From the NCBI RefSeq assembly GCF_027913215.1, contig NZ_CP115784.1, positions 310,001 to 374,000 of the forward strand: a DNA stretch of 64,000 bases. Direction: 5' to 3'. Positions 37,472 to 46,869 of this stretch are shown in pieces; positions within the stretch are counted from its first letter, which is position 1, and each line of letters opens with the position of its first letter. Source of the DNA: Paracoccus aerodenitrificans (GTDB taxonomy: Bacteria; Pseudomonadota; Alphaproteobacteria; Rhodobacterales; Rhodobacteraceae). The notes under the pieces were generated by a model. The model did not search any database. It was not told where the DNA came from and saw only the letters and a list, made by a program, of their open reading frames with translations. The translations under genes were made by a program, and so were the position numbers.

Positions 37472-38545
37472 ATGAAAAAGACCCTGATCCTAACCACCGC
37501 TCTGTGCGGCATGGCCTTCGGCGCTTCGGCGCAAGAGGTCAATCTTCTGTCCTGGGGCGGTGCCTATGGCAACTCGCATCTGGAGGCTTACGCCAAGCCG
37601 TTCGAGGCTGAAACCGGCGTCAAGGTGACGATCGCCGATGCAGACAACCCCGCCACGCCGATCAAGGCGATGGTCGAGGCGGGCAATGTGACCGCCGATG
37701 TCGCCTCGGTCGAATATGCCGATGCGGTTCGGCTGTGCGACGAAGGCCTGCTGGAAGAAATCGACCCGTCCGTGCTGGTTGCCGCCGAGGACGGAACCGG
37801 CGCGATGGATGACTATATCGAAGGCGGCGTGACTGACTGCTTCGTCGGTACGGATGTCTATTCGATGGTCATGGTGTATGACGATTCGAAATTTGCCGAC
37901 GCCAAGCCCTCGACCCCAGCCGATTTCTTCGACACCGAGCAATTCCCGGGTCAGCGCACCATGCGCAAGGGTGCCAAGTTCAATCTTGAATTCGCCCTGA
38001 TGGCGGATGGCGTGCCTGCGGATGAGGTCTATGATCTGCTTGAGACGCCGGAAGGTGTGGATCGCGCCTTCGCCAAGCTGGATACGATCAAGGATAATGT
38101 CATCTGGTGGGAGGCGGGCGCACAGCCGCCGCAGCTTCTGGCGGATGGCGAAGTGTCGATGGCCTATGCGTTCAACGGCCGGATCTTCGACGCGGTGATG
38201 AATGACGATAAACCGTTCAACATCGTCTGGGACGGCCAGATCTACGAGATGGAAGGCTGGGTCATTCCGCAGGGTGCACCCAATATGGACGAGGCGCTTC
38301 AGTTCATCGCCTTCTCGACCGCGCCCGCCAATCAGGCCCGCGCTGCTGAATTCATCAGCTATGGGCCGCCGCGCAAATCGGCTGCCGCGATTGTCGGGAA
38401 TATCGAAGGCACCGAAGAGCCGATGGGTCCGCATCTGCCCACCACCGAGGCGAATATGGGCAATGCGCTCGGGTCCAATCTCGACTTCTGGGTCGACTAC
38501 GACTCAGAGCTGAATGAGCGTTTCAACGCCTGGCTTGCAGGCTGA
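37472..38545 (+). CDS. polyamine-type ABC transporter substrate-binding protein
   Basis: 357 residues with a signal peptide (MKKTLILTTALCGMAFGASA, cleaved before QEVN). The mature part is a PotD/PotF-like periplasmic binding protein: LLSWGGAYGNSHLEAYAKPF, SVEYADAVRLCDEGLLEEID and DVYSMVMVYDDSKF. It delivers the ligand to the permeases encoded next. GGGAG precedes the ATG. The ligand may be a polyamine or other small organic cation; key acidic ligand residues cannot be assigned without a structure. Confidence 0.9.
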   Translation: MKKTLILTTALCGMAFGASAQEVNLLSWGGAYGNSHLEAYAKPFEAETGVKVTIADADNPATPIKAMVEAGNVTADVASVEYADAVRLCDEGLLEEIDPSVLVAAEDGTGAMDDYIEGGVTDCFVGTDVYSMVMVYDDSKFADAKPSTPADFFDTEQFPGQRTMRKGAKFNLEFALMADGVPADEVYDLLETPEGVDRAFAKLDTIKDNVIWWEAGAQPPQLLADGEVSMAYAFNGRIFDAVMNDDKPFNIVWDGQIYEMEGWVIPQGAPNMDEALQFIAFSTAPANQARAAEFISYGPPRKSAAAIVGNIEGTEEPMGPHLPTTEANMGNALGSNLDFWVDYDSELNERFNAWLAG

Positions 38546-38600
38546 TCGCAACACCCGGCCGCGCGATACGTTGCGGCCGGGTCCTTCGCAGGAACCGGAT

Positions 38601-39899
38601 ATGGCGACACCACTCGACCCGCATGCCGCGATTGTGACCGAAGCGGCAGGGATCGATGACGGTCCGTTAAGAACCGTTGACGGTCAGCCGCTGGAAAAGG
38701 CTCTGGCACGAAGTTCCCGCGCAGCGCGTCGGCGGGCATTCATGCTTGTGCTGCCATTGCTGGCTTTCATTGTGATCACATTCATCATGCCTATCGGGCA
38801 GATGCTGTATCGCTCGGTCCATAATGATGGATTCGCGGCGAATATGCCGCAGATCTCGGCATGGTTTGCGGAAACCAAACCCGGAACCGAACCGGACGAA
38901 GCCGCCTATGCCGCGCTTGCCGCCGATCTGCTGGCATCCGCCGAAGCACGCAGCATCGGCGTGGTCGGCACGAGGATCAATTACGAAAAATCCGGTACAC
39001 GGTCGCTGTTCACCTCGACTGGCCGTCAGGTCCGGCGCGGGATCGAGCCGCCCTATCGTGAGGCCCTTCTGGAGATAGACGATGAATGGGGCGATCCGGA
39101 ATTATGGGGCGCGATGCGCAATGTGTCCTCGGCCTATACGGATTCCTTCTATCTCGCCTCGATAGACCGGACCCGCAATGCGCAGGGAGAGATCGAGCGT
39201 GTCGAGGAGCACCGGCGGATTTATATCACCCTGTTCATGCGCACTCTGGCACTGTCTGCGCTGATCACCGCGCTGACCTTCATTCTGGGCTTTCCTGTGG
39301 CGCATCTTCTGGCGACATTGCCGATCCGCAAGTCGAATATGCTGATGATTCTGGTGCTGCTGCCCTTCTGGACCTCGCTTCTGGTCCGCACGACATCATG
39401 GATGGTGTTGTTGCAGCAGCAGGGGGTTATCAACGACACGCTGGTCTGGCTGGGGATCATCGACCAGCAGGGGCGGTTGCAGATGATCTATAACCAGATC
39501 GGGACGATTGTCGCGATGACCCATATCCTGCTCCCCTTCATGATTCTGCCGCTTTATTCGGTGATGCGCACGATCAATCCGGGTTATGTCCGGGCCGCGC
39601 GTTCACTCGGGGCGACAAGCTGGACGGCGTTTCGCAGGATCTATTTCCCGCTGACCCTGCCGGGTCTTGGGGCAGGCGCGCTGCTCGTTTTCATTCTGGC
39701 GATTGGTTATTACATCACGCCTGCGCTTGTCGGCGGATCATCCGGGCAGCTTATCTCGAACATGATCGCCGAACATATGACCGGCACGCTGAACTGGTCG
39801 ATGGCGGCGGCTCTGGCGGCAATTCTGCTTGGCGGGGTGCTGATCCTCTACTGGATCTATGACCGGCTGGTCGGCATCGACAATCTGAAGCTGGGATAG
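38601..39899 (+). CDS. polyamine-type ABC transporter permease (PotB-like)
   Basis: 432 residues. It has an N-terminal helix (about 48-70), then an unusually long periplasmic stretch of about 140 residues, then five helices with the permease loop VRAARSLGATSWTAFRRIYFP. The usual PotB is near 285 residues, so the extra length lies mostly in this first loop. The ATG at 38601 has AGGA upstream. It ends 4 nt before the second permease gene, so the two are tightly cotranscribed. Confidence 0.92.
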   Translation: MATPLDPHAAIVTEAAGIDDGPLRTVDGQPLEKALARSSRAARRRAFMLVLPLLAFIVITFIMPIGQMLYRSVHNDGFAANMPQISAWFAETKPGTEPDEAAYAALAADLLASAEARSIGVVGTRINYEKSGTRSLFTSTGRQVRRGIEPPYREALLEIDDEWGDPELWGAMRNVSSAYTDSFYLASIDRTRNAQGEIERVEEHRRIYITLFMRTLALSALITALTFILGFPVAHLLATLPIRKSNMLMILVLLPFWTSLLVRTTSWMVLLQQQGVINDTLVWLGIIDQQGRLQMIYNQIGTIVAMTHILLPFMILPLYSVMRTINPGYVRAARSLGATSWTAFRRIYFPLTLPGLGAGALLVFILAIGYYITPALVGGSSGQLISNMIAEHMTGTLNWSMAAALAAILLGGVLILYWIYDRLVGIDNLKLG

Positions 39900-39903
39900 G
39901 GTC

Positions 39904-40875
39904 ATGGCACTTCCGAAATACGCTTCCCCGCTGGAACGGATCTGGCACTGGAGCTATCTGGCGCTTTGTTCGGCGATCTTCGTCTTCCTGATCGCGCCGA
40001 TCCTTGTGATCATTCCTCTCAGCTTCAATGCCGACCGCTTCTTTACCTTCACGCAGGAGATGCTGTCCTTCGACCCCGACGGTTATTCGCTGCAATGGTA
40101 TGATGAGTTGCTGACCTTCGGCATGTCGGCCCCGGATGCTCCGCGGAACGGGTCGTGGTTCGCGGATATGTGGGCGAATTCGAAATGGGTGAATGCGGCG
40201 AAGAACTCTGTCATCGTCGGGATTTTCTCGACACTGGTCGCGACGGTACTGGGTACGCTAGCCGCTCTTGGACTGGCGCGGCCCGAAATGCCGTTTCGCC
40301 GGTTGATCATGGCGACGCTGATATCTCCGATGATCGTGCCGCTGATTATAACCGCGACGGGGCTGTTTTTCTTCTATTCCTCGGCCTGTGTCCCCGAGGG
40401 GTCTTGGCTGCATATGTTGCTGGGGCCATTCCTGTCCAATCGGGGCTGTCTGGCGAATACCTATACAGGTGTCATTCTTGCGCATGCTACACTGGGCATC
40501 CCCTTCGTCATCATCACCGTGACCGCAACGCTGATCGGCTTCGACCAGTCCCTGAACCGGGCGGCAGCCAGCCTTGGCGCCAATCCCCGCACAACCTTCT
40601 TCCAGATCACCATGCCGCTGATCCTGCCGGGGATCATATCGGGGGCGCTGTTCGCCTTCGTGACCTCGTTCGATGAGGTCGTTGTGGTTCTGTTCATCGC
40701 AGGACCCGAACAGCAGACCATCCCGCGCCAGATGTGGACGGGGATCCGGGAGCAGATCTCTCCGGCAATCCTCGCCATCGCAACGCTGCTGGTGGTGTTT
40801 TCAATTGCGCTGCTGACAACAGTGGAAATCCTGCGCCGCCGGTCCGAGAAGATCCGGGGGATTACGCCGTCTTAG
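39904..40875 (+). CDS. polyamine-type ABC transporter permease (PotC-like)
   Basis: 323 residues with six helices and the permease loop NRAAASLGANPRTTFFQITMP. It pairs with the preceding permease in the membrane channel. Its first periplasmic loop is also long for the family. It ends the four-gene operon and converges with the AEC transporter gene across 27 nt. Confidence 0.92.
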   Translation: MALPKYASPLERIWHWSYLALCSAIFVFLIAPILVIIPLSFNADRFFTFTQEMLSFDPDGYSLQWYDELLTFGMSAPDAPRNGSWFADMWANSKWVNAAKNSVIVGIFSTLVATVLGTLAALGLARPEMPFRRLIMATLISPMIVPLIITATGLFFFYSSACVPEGSWLHMLLGPFLSNRGCLANTYTGVILAHATLGIPFVIITVTATLIGFDQSLNRAAASLGANPRTTFFQITMPLILPGIISGALFAFVTSFDEVVVVLFIAGPEQQTIPRQMWTGIREQISPAILAIATLLVVFSIALLTTVEILRRRSEKIRGITPS

Positions 40876-40902
40876 TCACGCCCTGCGCCGCGTGTCGTCT
40901 GT

Positions 40903-41844
40903 CTACGGCAAAATCGCTAGCCAGACAGAGATTGTCAGCACCGACAACGTCGTTCCCACCAATACGCTGGACGCCGCAACGCGCTTTCCGGCGCTGTAGA
41001 TCGATGCGAATAGGAATGCGTTCACGCCCGGCGGCATTGACCCCGTCACGACGGCGGAACGCATCGAGGCCGTGTCCAGTCCCAGCAGGGAGCCCAGTCC
41101 GAAGGTCACTCCGGGATGGACGATCAGCGATAATATGCAGCACATGGCGATGGCGCGGCCGTCGCCTTCGGGGCGATAGCGGAATAGGACTCCGCCAAGC
41201 GCAAACAGGGCTGTCGGCAACCCGGCCCGCGCCATCATGCCGACCGCGTCCCAGAACCCCTTCGGCAGTTCCAGACCTGCCTGCATCAGCCCGTTTGCGA
41301 TGAAACCTGCAAGGATACCGATCACCAGAGGGGTGCGGATCACACCTTTCATGGCCCGCAGCGCGACACGTCCGACCGAGAGGTCCTGACCGCGTGAGCG
41401 GGTGAACTCCATCACCGTGATGCCGAACGTATAAATGACCGGAGAATGCACGGCGATGATCGTCCAGTTTCCGGCAAGCGCCTCGTTGCCATAGGCGCTT
41501 TGCGTGATCGGCACACCGAGAAGAAGCGAGTTCGAGAACAGACAGACAAAGCCGATGGCGACGCAATCCTCGGGCGGGCGTCCCATCCATCTTGCGCCCA
41601 TTGCGCCAAGGATGAATGAGATGAACGCTCCGGTATAGAACGCGAACAGCAGGGACAGGTTGAACTCTGCCTGAAGGTCAAGCTGGGAAATGGATTGAAA
41701 CAGCAGCACCGGGACCGCGAAATTCTGGGCGAAGCTCATGACGCCATCGACCGAGGATTCCGAAAACAGGCGCCGCCATACCGCAACATAGCCGAAACCC
41801 AGAACCAGAAAGACCGGCAGAACGACGTTGAACAATGCGCTCAT
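40903..41844 (-). CDS. AEC (auxin efflux carrier) family transporter
   Basis: 313 residues with about ten hydrophobic segments and AEC features: FLVLGFGYVAVWRRLFSESS at the start, GVMSFAQNFAVPVLLFQSIS, FSNSLLLGVPITQSAYGNEA, and the C-terminal AVVTGSMPPGVNAFLFASIY. Bacterial members export or import small organic acids such as malate. It is the last gene of the dac-tmk-holB-tatD-MBL run and overlaps the MBL gene by 4 nt. Confidence 0.9.
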   Translation of the reverse strand: MSALFNVVLPVFLVLGFGYVAVWRRLFSESSVDGVMSFAQNFAVPVLLFQSISQLDLQAEFNLSLLFAFYTGAFISFILGAMGARWMGRPPEDCVAIGFVCLFSNSLLLGVPITQSAYGNEALAGNWTIIAVHSPVIYTFGITVMEFTRSRGQDLSVGRVALRAMKGVIRTPLVIGILAGFIANGLMQAGLELPKGFWDAVGMMARAGLPTALFALGGVLFRYRPEGDGRAIAMCCILSLIVHPGVTFGLGSLLGLDTASMRSAVVTGSMPPGVNAFLFASIYSAGKRVAASSVLVGTTLSVLTISVWLAILP

Positions 41845-42644
41845 GGCGCGGCTTCCAGCACCATCCCGTCATAGGCCGGAATCACATTGGCGGGGGTTTC
41901 TGCGTCGGTTGCCTGATAATCCATGTCGATATGCATGTTTGTCAGCACTCCCAGACCTGCCCCCGAACGTTTGATCCAGTCGAGCGTTTGCGCAAGATGG
42001 GTATGGCTGGGATGCGGATCGTGACGCAGCGCGTCGCAGATGAAGATTTCAGGAGAGCCGATGACCGGCCATGCGTCCTCCGGAATGGTCTGCACATCGG
42101 GCAGATAGATGATCCCGCCTTTTTGCGTCTCGATCTTCAGGCCAAGAGCGTTGATTTCCCCATGCGGTACTTCGAACGGCGTGATCCGCAGCGTCCCGCC
42201 TTTTCCGTCGAAGCTTGTCGTCTCTTCAAAGGGATGGAGATCGCAGATCGGCGGGTAGTTCGATTCGGGTGCGCTTCTGAAAATATAGTTGAACCGGCTG
42301 AGCAGCGCCTCGGTGGTAGGCGTGTCGGCATAGCCCTGAACGCGAGCGCGGGCATTATAGGCAAGCTGGCGCAGATCGTCGATGCCGTGGACATGATCGG
42401 CATGGGGATGGGTCCAGATCACCGCGTCCAGCGTCCGGACATCCGTTCCCAGCAATTGCGGCACCATATCGGGGCCGGTATCGACCAGAAGCACGGTTCT
42501 GCCGTCCTGACCGATCCGCTCAATCAGGATGGAACAGCGGCGACGGCGGTTCTTCGGATTGGCGGGATCGCAGGCACCCCAATTACCGCCGATGCGCGGC
42601 ACCCCCCCGGATGAGCCACAGCCGAGGATGGTCACGCGGATCAT
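41841..42644 (-). CDS. MBL-fold metallo-hydrolase (PhnP-like)
   Basis: 267 residues. Metal-binding motif HPHADHVHGIDDLR (HxHxDH) and later His residues (FEVPHGEINALG, HTHLAQTLDW) define a metallo-beta-lactamase fold; the N-terminal GCGSSGGVPRIGGNWGACD and MNRRR-type Cys/Arg region are PhnP-like, so a cyclic phosphodiesterase activity is likely. It follows tatD by a 4-nt overlap, a common alphaproteobacterial arrangement whose shared function is not known. Confidence 0.92.
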   Translation of the reverse strand: MIRVTILGCGSSGGVPRIGGNWGACDPANPKNRRRRCSILIERIGQDGRTVLLVDTGPDMVPQLLGTDVRTLDAVIWTHPHADHVHGIDDLRQLAYNARARVQGYADTPTTEALLSRFNYIFRSAPESNYPPICDLHPFEETTSFDGKGGTLRITPFEVPHGEINALGLKIETQKGGIIYLPDVQTIPEDAWPVIGSPEIFICDALRHDPHPSHTHLAQTLDWIKRSGAGLGVLTNMHIDMDYQATDAETPANVIPAYDGMVLEAAP

Positions 42645-43447
42645 GCCGCCGCCCTGGTGAAGAGCCGGTCGAAATTGGCGGAGGTCTGTGCGGCGAATTC
42701 CTCATAGGACAGCCCGAAGATTTCCGCCCCCTTCGCAGCGGTTCGGGTGACGAAAGCCGGTTCGTTCCGTTTGCCGCGATGGGGCGGCGGAGCCAGATAG
42801 GGCGCATCGGTTTCCACCAGAATGCGATCAATCGGTGCGGCGGCGAAGATTTCCCGCAACTCGGTCGAGCGTGGGAAAGCGGCGATGCCGGACATGGACA
42901 AATAGAACCCCAGATCAAGCGCCGCCTGCGCCAGCTCTGCCCCCGAGGAAAAGCAATGCATTACGCAGGAATATGCGCCCGCGCGATGCTCTTCGGTCAG
43001 AATGCGGGCCATATCCTCATCCGCATCGCGGGCATGGATGATCAGAGGAAGCCCGGTGCGCCGCGCGGCCTCGATATGGATGCGCAGCGATTCCTGCTGC
43101 GCGGCGGCGCTTTCGGCGGTGTAGTGATAATCCAGCCCGGTTTCCCCGATGCCGACGAATTTGGGATGCCGGGCCAATGCGACCAGATCTTCGACGGTTA
43201 TCATCGGCTCTTCGGCGACGCTCATCGGGTGGGTGCCGGCAGCGTAGAAAATACCGTCATGAGATTCGGCAATGGCGCGGATTTTCGGCTCTTCTCGCAG
43301 CCTTGTGCAGATCGTGACCATGCGGGTCACGCCTGCGGCTTTCGCGCGGGCAATCAACTCGTCCCGGTCTTCATCAAAATTATGGAAATCGAGATGGCAA
43401 TGGCTGTCCACGATCGAGACGGCCGCACCGGCATCGGGAAAGGGCAT
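42641..43447 (-). CDS. tatD: TatD family metal-dependent hydrolase
   Basis: 268 residues. The amidohydrolase metal motif DSHCHLDF is at residues 14-21, followed by GETGLDYHY (Glu ligand), LPLIIHARDADEDM, and VMHCFSSGAELA, with DAPYLAPPPHRGKRNEP near the end. TatD proteins are DNases acting on 3' ends. It starts 3 nt after holB and overlaps the MBL gene by 4 nt. Confidence 0.95.
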   Translation of the reverse strand: MPFPDAGAAVSIVDSHCHLDFHNFDEDRDELIARAKAAGVTRMVTICTRLREEPKIRAIAESHDGIFYAAGTHPMSVAEEPMITVEDLVALARHPKFVGIGETGLDYHYTAESAAAQQESLRIHIEAARRTGLPLIIHARDADEDMARILTEEHRAGAYSCVMHCFSSGAELAQAALDLGFYLSMSGIAAFPRSTELREIFAAAPIDRILVETDAPYLAPPPHRGKRNEPAFVTRTAAKGAEIFGLSYEEFAAQTSANFDRLFTRAAA

Positions 43448-43450
43448 TGG

Positions 43451-44542
43451 TCAGGCTTTCATATGCGCCGGGGCCAACCCGGCCAGTTGGATCAGCATAT
43501 CCATGACAAGTGCAGCAGGGTCAAGGTTGACAGCCCGTCCCGCGCGGGCACGCGCTGACAGATCCGACTGCGCTTCGGCCCAGATCCTTGCGGCTTCGGC
43601 ATCGGGGCAGAGGCGGGCCATCAGCGCCCCCTCTCCGGCGGCGGCCTCGGGGATGGGGGCGCCCATCAGTCCCGACCGGGCGAGCCGCGTCAGGAACAGA
43701 TCCAGCAGCGTGATGCGCAGGTCGAAGGGATCTCCCTCGGCGGTGGCGCGGCCCCCCGCCGCCTCGGCGAAGGCGCGGGCCTTGATGCGGTCGAAGCGGG
43801 GCAGCGTGTCGAAACATGCGATAATCTGGCCATAGACTTTCAGCCCGTCCTGCCCGGCCAGACGCAGCGCCTCGCCGACAGAGCCAGCCGAAAGGGCGGC
43901 GAGCGCTTCGGCATCCTCCTCGGTTCCCAGACCGGCCAGCACCTGCCGCATGGTGTCGGCAGGCAGAGGCGACAGCCGCAATTCGCGGCAACGAGAGCGG
44001 ATCGTGGGCAGAAGCCGCGCCGGCTGATGCGCGATCAGCAGGATCACACCGCCCTGAGGCGGCTCTTCCAGAACTTTCAGCAGCGCATTCGCGGCAGAGT
44101 TGTTCATCTGATCGGCAGCATCCACGATTGCGACGCGGTGACCGCCTTCAGCGGCGCTCATGTGAAAGAATGACAGCAGAGCGCGGATATCCTCGACCCC
44201 GATTTCGGCCTTCAGCCGTCCGGTCTTGGCATCGAAGCCGCGCCGGACAAGATTAACGCGGGGCTCTGACAAGGCGGAAATGCGGCGGGCGACGGGATGT
44301 TCCGGCGGGATATGAAGGTCGTCAGCCTGACCCTCGGCCAGCAACCACCGGGCGAGCGCCCATGCCAGAGTGGCCTTGCCGATCCCTCTGGGTCCGGTGA
44401 TCAGCCAGGCATGGTGCAATCGGTGTGCCTGCGCCGACGCGAGGAATTCCTGCACTGCATGATCATGCCCGATCACAGAGGCAGCATTGCGGGGGTGGGG
44501 CGCACCCGGAACGCGGTCGGATTCGGGCAGTTCCTCGGTCAA
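43451..44542 (-). CDS. holB: DNA polymerase III subunit delta'
   Basis: 363 residues. It has the AAA+ clamp-loader fold with a P-loop-like GPRGIGKATLAWALARWL, the sensor region VAIVDAADQMNNSAANALLK and SRCRELRLSPL. Delta' is part of the complex that loads the beta clamp on DNA. It overlaps tmk by 4 nt, the classic tmk-holB pairing. The zinc-binding Cys set of some delta' proteins is not seen. Confidence 0.93.
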   Translation of the reverse strand: MTEELPESDRVPGAPHPRNAASVIGHDHAVQEFLASAQAHRLHHAWLITGPRGIGKATLAWALARWLLAEGQADDLHIPPEHPVARRISALSEPRVNLVRRGFDAKTGRLKAEIGVEDIRALLSFFHMSAAEGGHRVAIVDAADQMNNSAANALLKVLEEPPQGGVILLIAHQPARLLPTIRSRCRELRLSPLPADTMRQVLAGLGTEEDAEALAALSAGSVGEALRLAGQDGLKVYGQIIACFDTLPRFDRIKARAFAEAAGGRATAEGDPFDLRITLLDLFLTRLARSGLMGAPIPEAAAGEGALMARLCPDAEAARIWAEAQSDLSARARAGRAVNLDPAALVMDMLIQLAGLAPAHMKA

Positions 44543-45135
44543 AGCGCGGCCCTGACACGCACGGCGATTTCGGCCTTTCCGCCTGTTCCGTCGATCATGC
44601 GGACCCGCTCGGGGTGCTGTGCGGCCAAAGCGGCAAAGCCCGCACGCAATTTTTCCTGAAAACCAAGCCCCATCGATTCAAAGCGATCCTCGTTTCCGCC
44701 CCGCGCCGCCCCCCTTGCGAGACCTTCGGACGGGTCGATATCGATTACGAATGTCCGGTCGGGTTCTATTTCGATCATCAGCCTGTGCAATGCCTCGACC
44801 TTGTCGGTCAGATCACCGCGGGTCGCGCCCTGATAAACCCGGGTGGAATCGGCGAAGCGGTCGGATATTACCGTGGCGTTTCGGGCAAGCGCGGGCAGGA
44901 TGGTTCGTTCGATGTGATCGCGTCGCGCCGCATTGAACAGCAGAATCTCGGTCTCGGCGGACCATCTTTCCGCGCCTCCTTCAACCAGAAGGCGACGGAT
45001 CAGCTCTGCCCCCTCCGAGCCGCCGGGTTCGCGGGTCAGCACGACCTCGTGGCCTTCTTCGCGCAGGGTTTCGGCCAGCAGCCGCGCCTGTGTGGATTTG
45101 CCGCTGCCGTCTATGCCTTCGAAGCTGATGAACAT
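44539..45135 (-). CDS. tmk: thymidylate kinase
   Basis: 198 residues from MFISFEGIDGSGKSTQARLL, with the P loop GIDGSGKST and the DRF motif (ISDRFADSTRVYQG). It phosphorylates dTMP to dTDP. An ATG at 45165 would add ten residues (MAGGKAVSPR) and overlap the upstream dac gene by 22 nt; the ATG at 45135, 8 nt after the dac stop, fits the family better. It overlaps holB by 4 nt. Confidence 0.95.
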   Translation of the reverse strand: MFISFEGIDGSGKSTQARLLAETLREEGHEVVLTREPGGSEGAELIRRLLVEGGAERWSAETEILLFNAARRDHIERTILPALARNATVISDRFADSTRVYQGATRGDLTDKVEALHRLMIEIEPDRTFVIDIDPSEGLARGAARGGNEDRFESMGLGFQEKLRAGFAALAAQHPERVRMIDGTGGKAEIAVRVRAAL

Positions 45136-45143
45136 GCGCGGGC

Positions 45144-46286
45144 TTACTGCCTTGCCGCCTGCCATGCCTCGCCGCCAAGACGGAACGCCGCGCTGCGAAG
45201 GCGACCGACGAAACCCGCCGCGGGCACATCTTCAGCCGCGATCAGAGGCACGTTGGACGGGCCGACGCCGGGGATCTGGATTTGCAGCGTTCCCAGCCGG
45301 TCGCCTTTCGCGATCGGCGCCTCAAGCGGGCCGGAATACACGGCTTCGGCGGTGACGCCCTGTTCCGCAGCGACCGGCATCAGGACATTCAACCCGTTCT
45401 GCGTTGTCAGTGCGACATTGGATCTGGAGCCAAGCCAGACCGGCGCTTCGGCGACGGTTTCACCCTGCGGGACGACCTCTTTCATGGTGAAGTCGCGAAA
45501 GGCCCAGGCCGTGATCCGTTCCGATTCCTCGGCCCGGGCCTGTTCGGATGCCAGGCCGGTCACAACGAAGATCACACGCCGGTCGCCTTGTTTCGCAGAA
45601 CCGACAAGACCATAGCCTGCTTCCTCGGTATGGCCGGTTTTCAGCCCGTCCGCACCGATCCCAAGCGTCAGCAGCGGATTGCGGTTGAAACGGTTCGCCG
45701 GAGCCCGGTTGTCATAGGGAAATTCGGTCATCGCGAAATATTTATACAGTTCCGGGAAATCATTGATCAGATGTTCCGACAAAATCCCCAGATCATGCGC
45801 GGTCATCACATGACCCGGAGCAGGCCAGCCAGAGGCATTCACGAAATGGGAATTGGTCATCCCAAGCGATTGCGCCTTGTCGTTCATCTGGCGGGCGAAC
45901 GCATCTTCAGTGCCGGCAAGCCCCTCGGCCACGACGACACAGGCGTCATTTCCCGACAGGACGATGATGCCCTTGATAAGCTCTTCCACGGTGGGGCGGT
46001 CCTGCTCGTTCAGGAACATGGTCGATCCGGCCATCTGGCGTGCTTTGGTCGAGACGGGCAGGCGTGTATCAAGTTGCAGGCGACCGTCGCGCACAGCCTC
46101 GAACAGCATATAGACCGTCATCAGTTTCGACATTGACGCAGGCGGCACTTGCTGGTCAGCATTTTTCTCAAGCAGTACGGTACCGGTGCCGACATCGTAG
46201 ACCCAGGCCGTACCGGCATTCGTGTCGAAAGCCGCTGCCTGAAGCGGCAGAAGCAGGGCGAAAAGGGCTGAAATGACTGCGCGCAT
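45144..46286 (-). CDS. D-alanyl-D-alanine carboxypeptidase (PBP5/6 type)
   Basis: 380 residues after a signal peptide (MRAVISALFALLLPLQAAAF). The serine peptidase motifs are clear: SMSK (PPASMSKLMTVY), SGNDACVVVAEG as SxN, and KTGHTEEAGYG as KTG. A C-terminal PBP5_C domain (about 275-355) ends in the amphipathic tail GFVGRLRSAAFRLGG, which anchors such enzymes to the membrane. It trims the terminal D-Ala of peptidoglycan stems. The open frame runs 210 codons upstream, but only the ATG at 46286 gives a signal peptide. Confidence 0.95.
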   Translation of the reverse strand: MRAVISALFALLLPLQAAAFDTNAGTAWVYDVGTGTVLLEKNADQQVPPASMSKLMTVYMLFEAVRDGRLQLDTRLPVSTKARQMAGSTMFLNEQDRPTVEELIKGIIVLSGNDACVVVAEGLAGTEDAFARQMNDKAQSLGMTNSHFVNASGWPAPGHVMTAHDLGILSEHLINDFPELYKYFAMTEFPYDNRAPANRFNRNPLLTLGIGADGLKTGHTEEAGYGLVGSAKQGDRRVIFVVTGLASEQARAEESERITAWAFRDFTMKEVVPQGETVAEAPVWLGSRSNVALTTQNGLNVLMPVAAEQGVTAEAVYSGPLEAPIAKGDRLGTLQIQIPGVGPSNVPLIAAEDVPAAGFVGRLRSAAFRLGGEAWQAARQ

Positions 46287-46403
46287 GAAACTGCCTGTTG
46301 TTATCGGACGGGATGCCGGATTTGCTAAAGGATTACAGCATGAGCGAGGCTGTCGCAACGATTGGCTGGGGTTAAGGCTAACGCCGTCGCATAAGGGGAT
46401 ATG

Positions 46404-46862
46404 ATGACAATTCCTGCAAAAGACATGGATTTTACGGTTTTCTGCATCTTCGATCACGATGCCGGAACCGTGTTCGAGGCGGTTGCCGATCCCGATCAGC
46501 TTTCGAAGCATTTCGTTATGGGAGGCGCGAAGGGGCGCATGGATGCCGGAGCCGTCGTGACCTGGGAATTCGCCGATTTTCCGGGTGCGTTCGTGGTTTC
46601 CGTCATCGAATCGGTGCCGGGTCAGCGGCTGGTCTTTGACTGGCCGAAGAATACCGGCACCGGACATAATCGCGTGACCTTCAGCTTCAGCGCGACAGAG
46701 CCCGGGCGGACACGGGTTGAGGTCTCTGAAGCCGGATGGGAACCGACGCCCGGCGGGCTTCAAGCTGCTTACGGCAATGTGATGGGGTGGAGCTATATGC
46801 TGGCCACGATGCGGACCTGGCTGGATCACGGGCTGGCGGTGCGTCCCGGCATGTTCCGCTGA
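46404..46862 (+). CDS. SRPBCC (AHSA1-type) domain protein
   Basis: 152 residues, a single ligand-binding SRPBCC domain of the AHSA1/activator type: FCIFDHDAGTVFEAVADPDQ, FPGAFVVSVIESVPGQRLVF and a C-terminal helix GWSYMLATMRTWLDHGL. Such proteins bind hydrophobic ligands or assist other proteins. Two tandem ATGs (46401, 46404) follow AAGGGG; the second has better spacing. It converges with the DUF2270 gene across 7 nt. Confidence 0.88.
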   Translation: MTIPAKDMDFTVFCIFDHDAGTVFEAVADPDQLSKHFVMGGAKGRMDAGAVVTWEFADFPGAFVVSVIESVPGQRLVFDWPKNTGTGHNRVTFSFSATEPGRTRVEVSEAGWEPTPGGLQAAYGNVMGWSYMLATMRTWLDHGLAVRPGMFR

Positions 46863-46869
46863 CGGGTGT

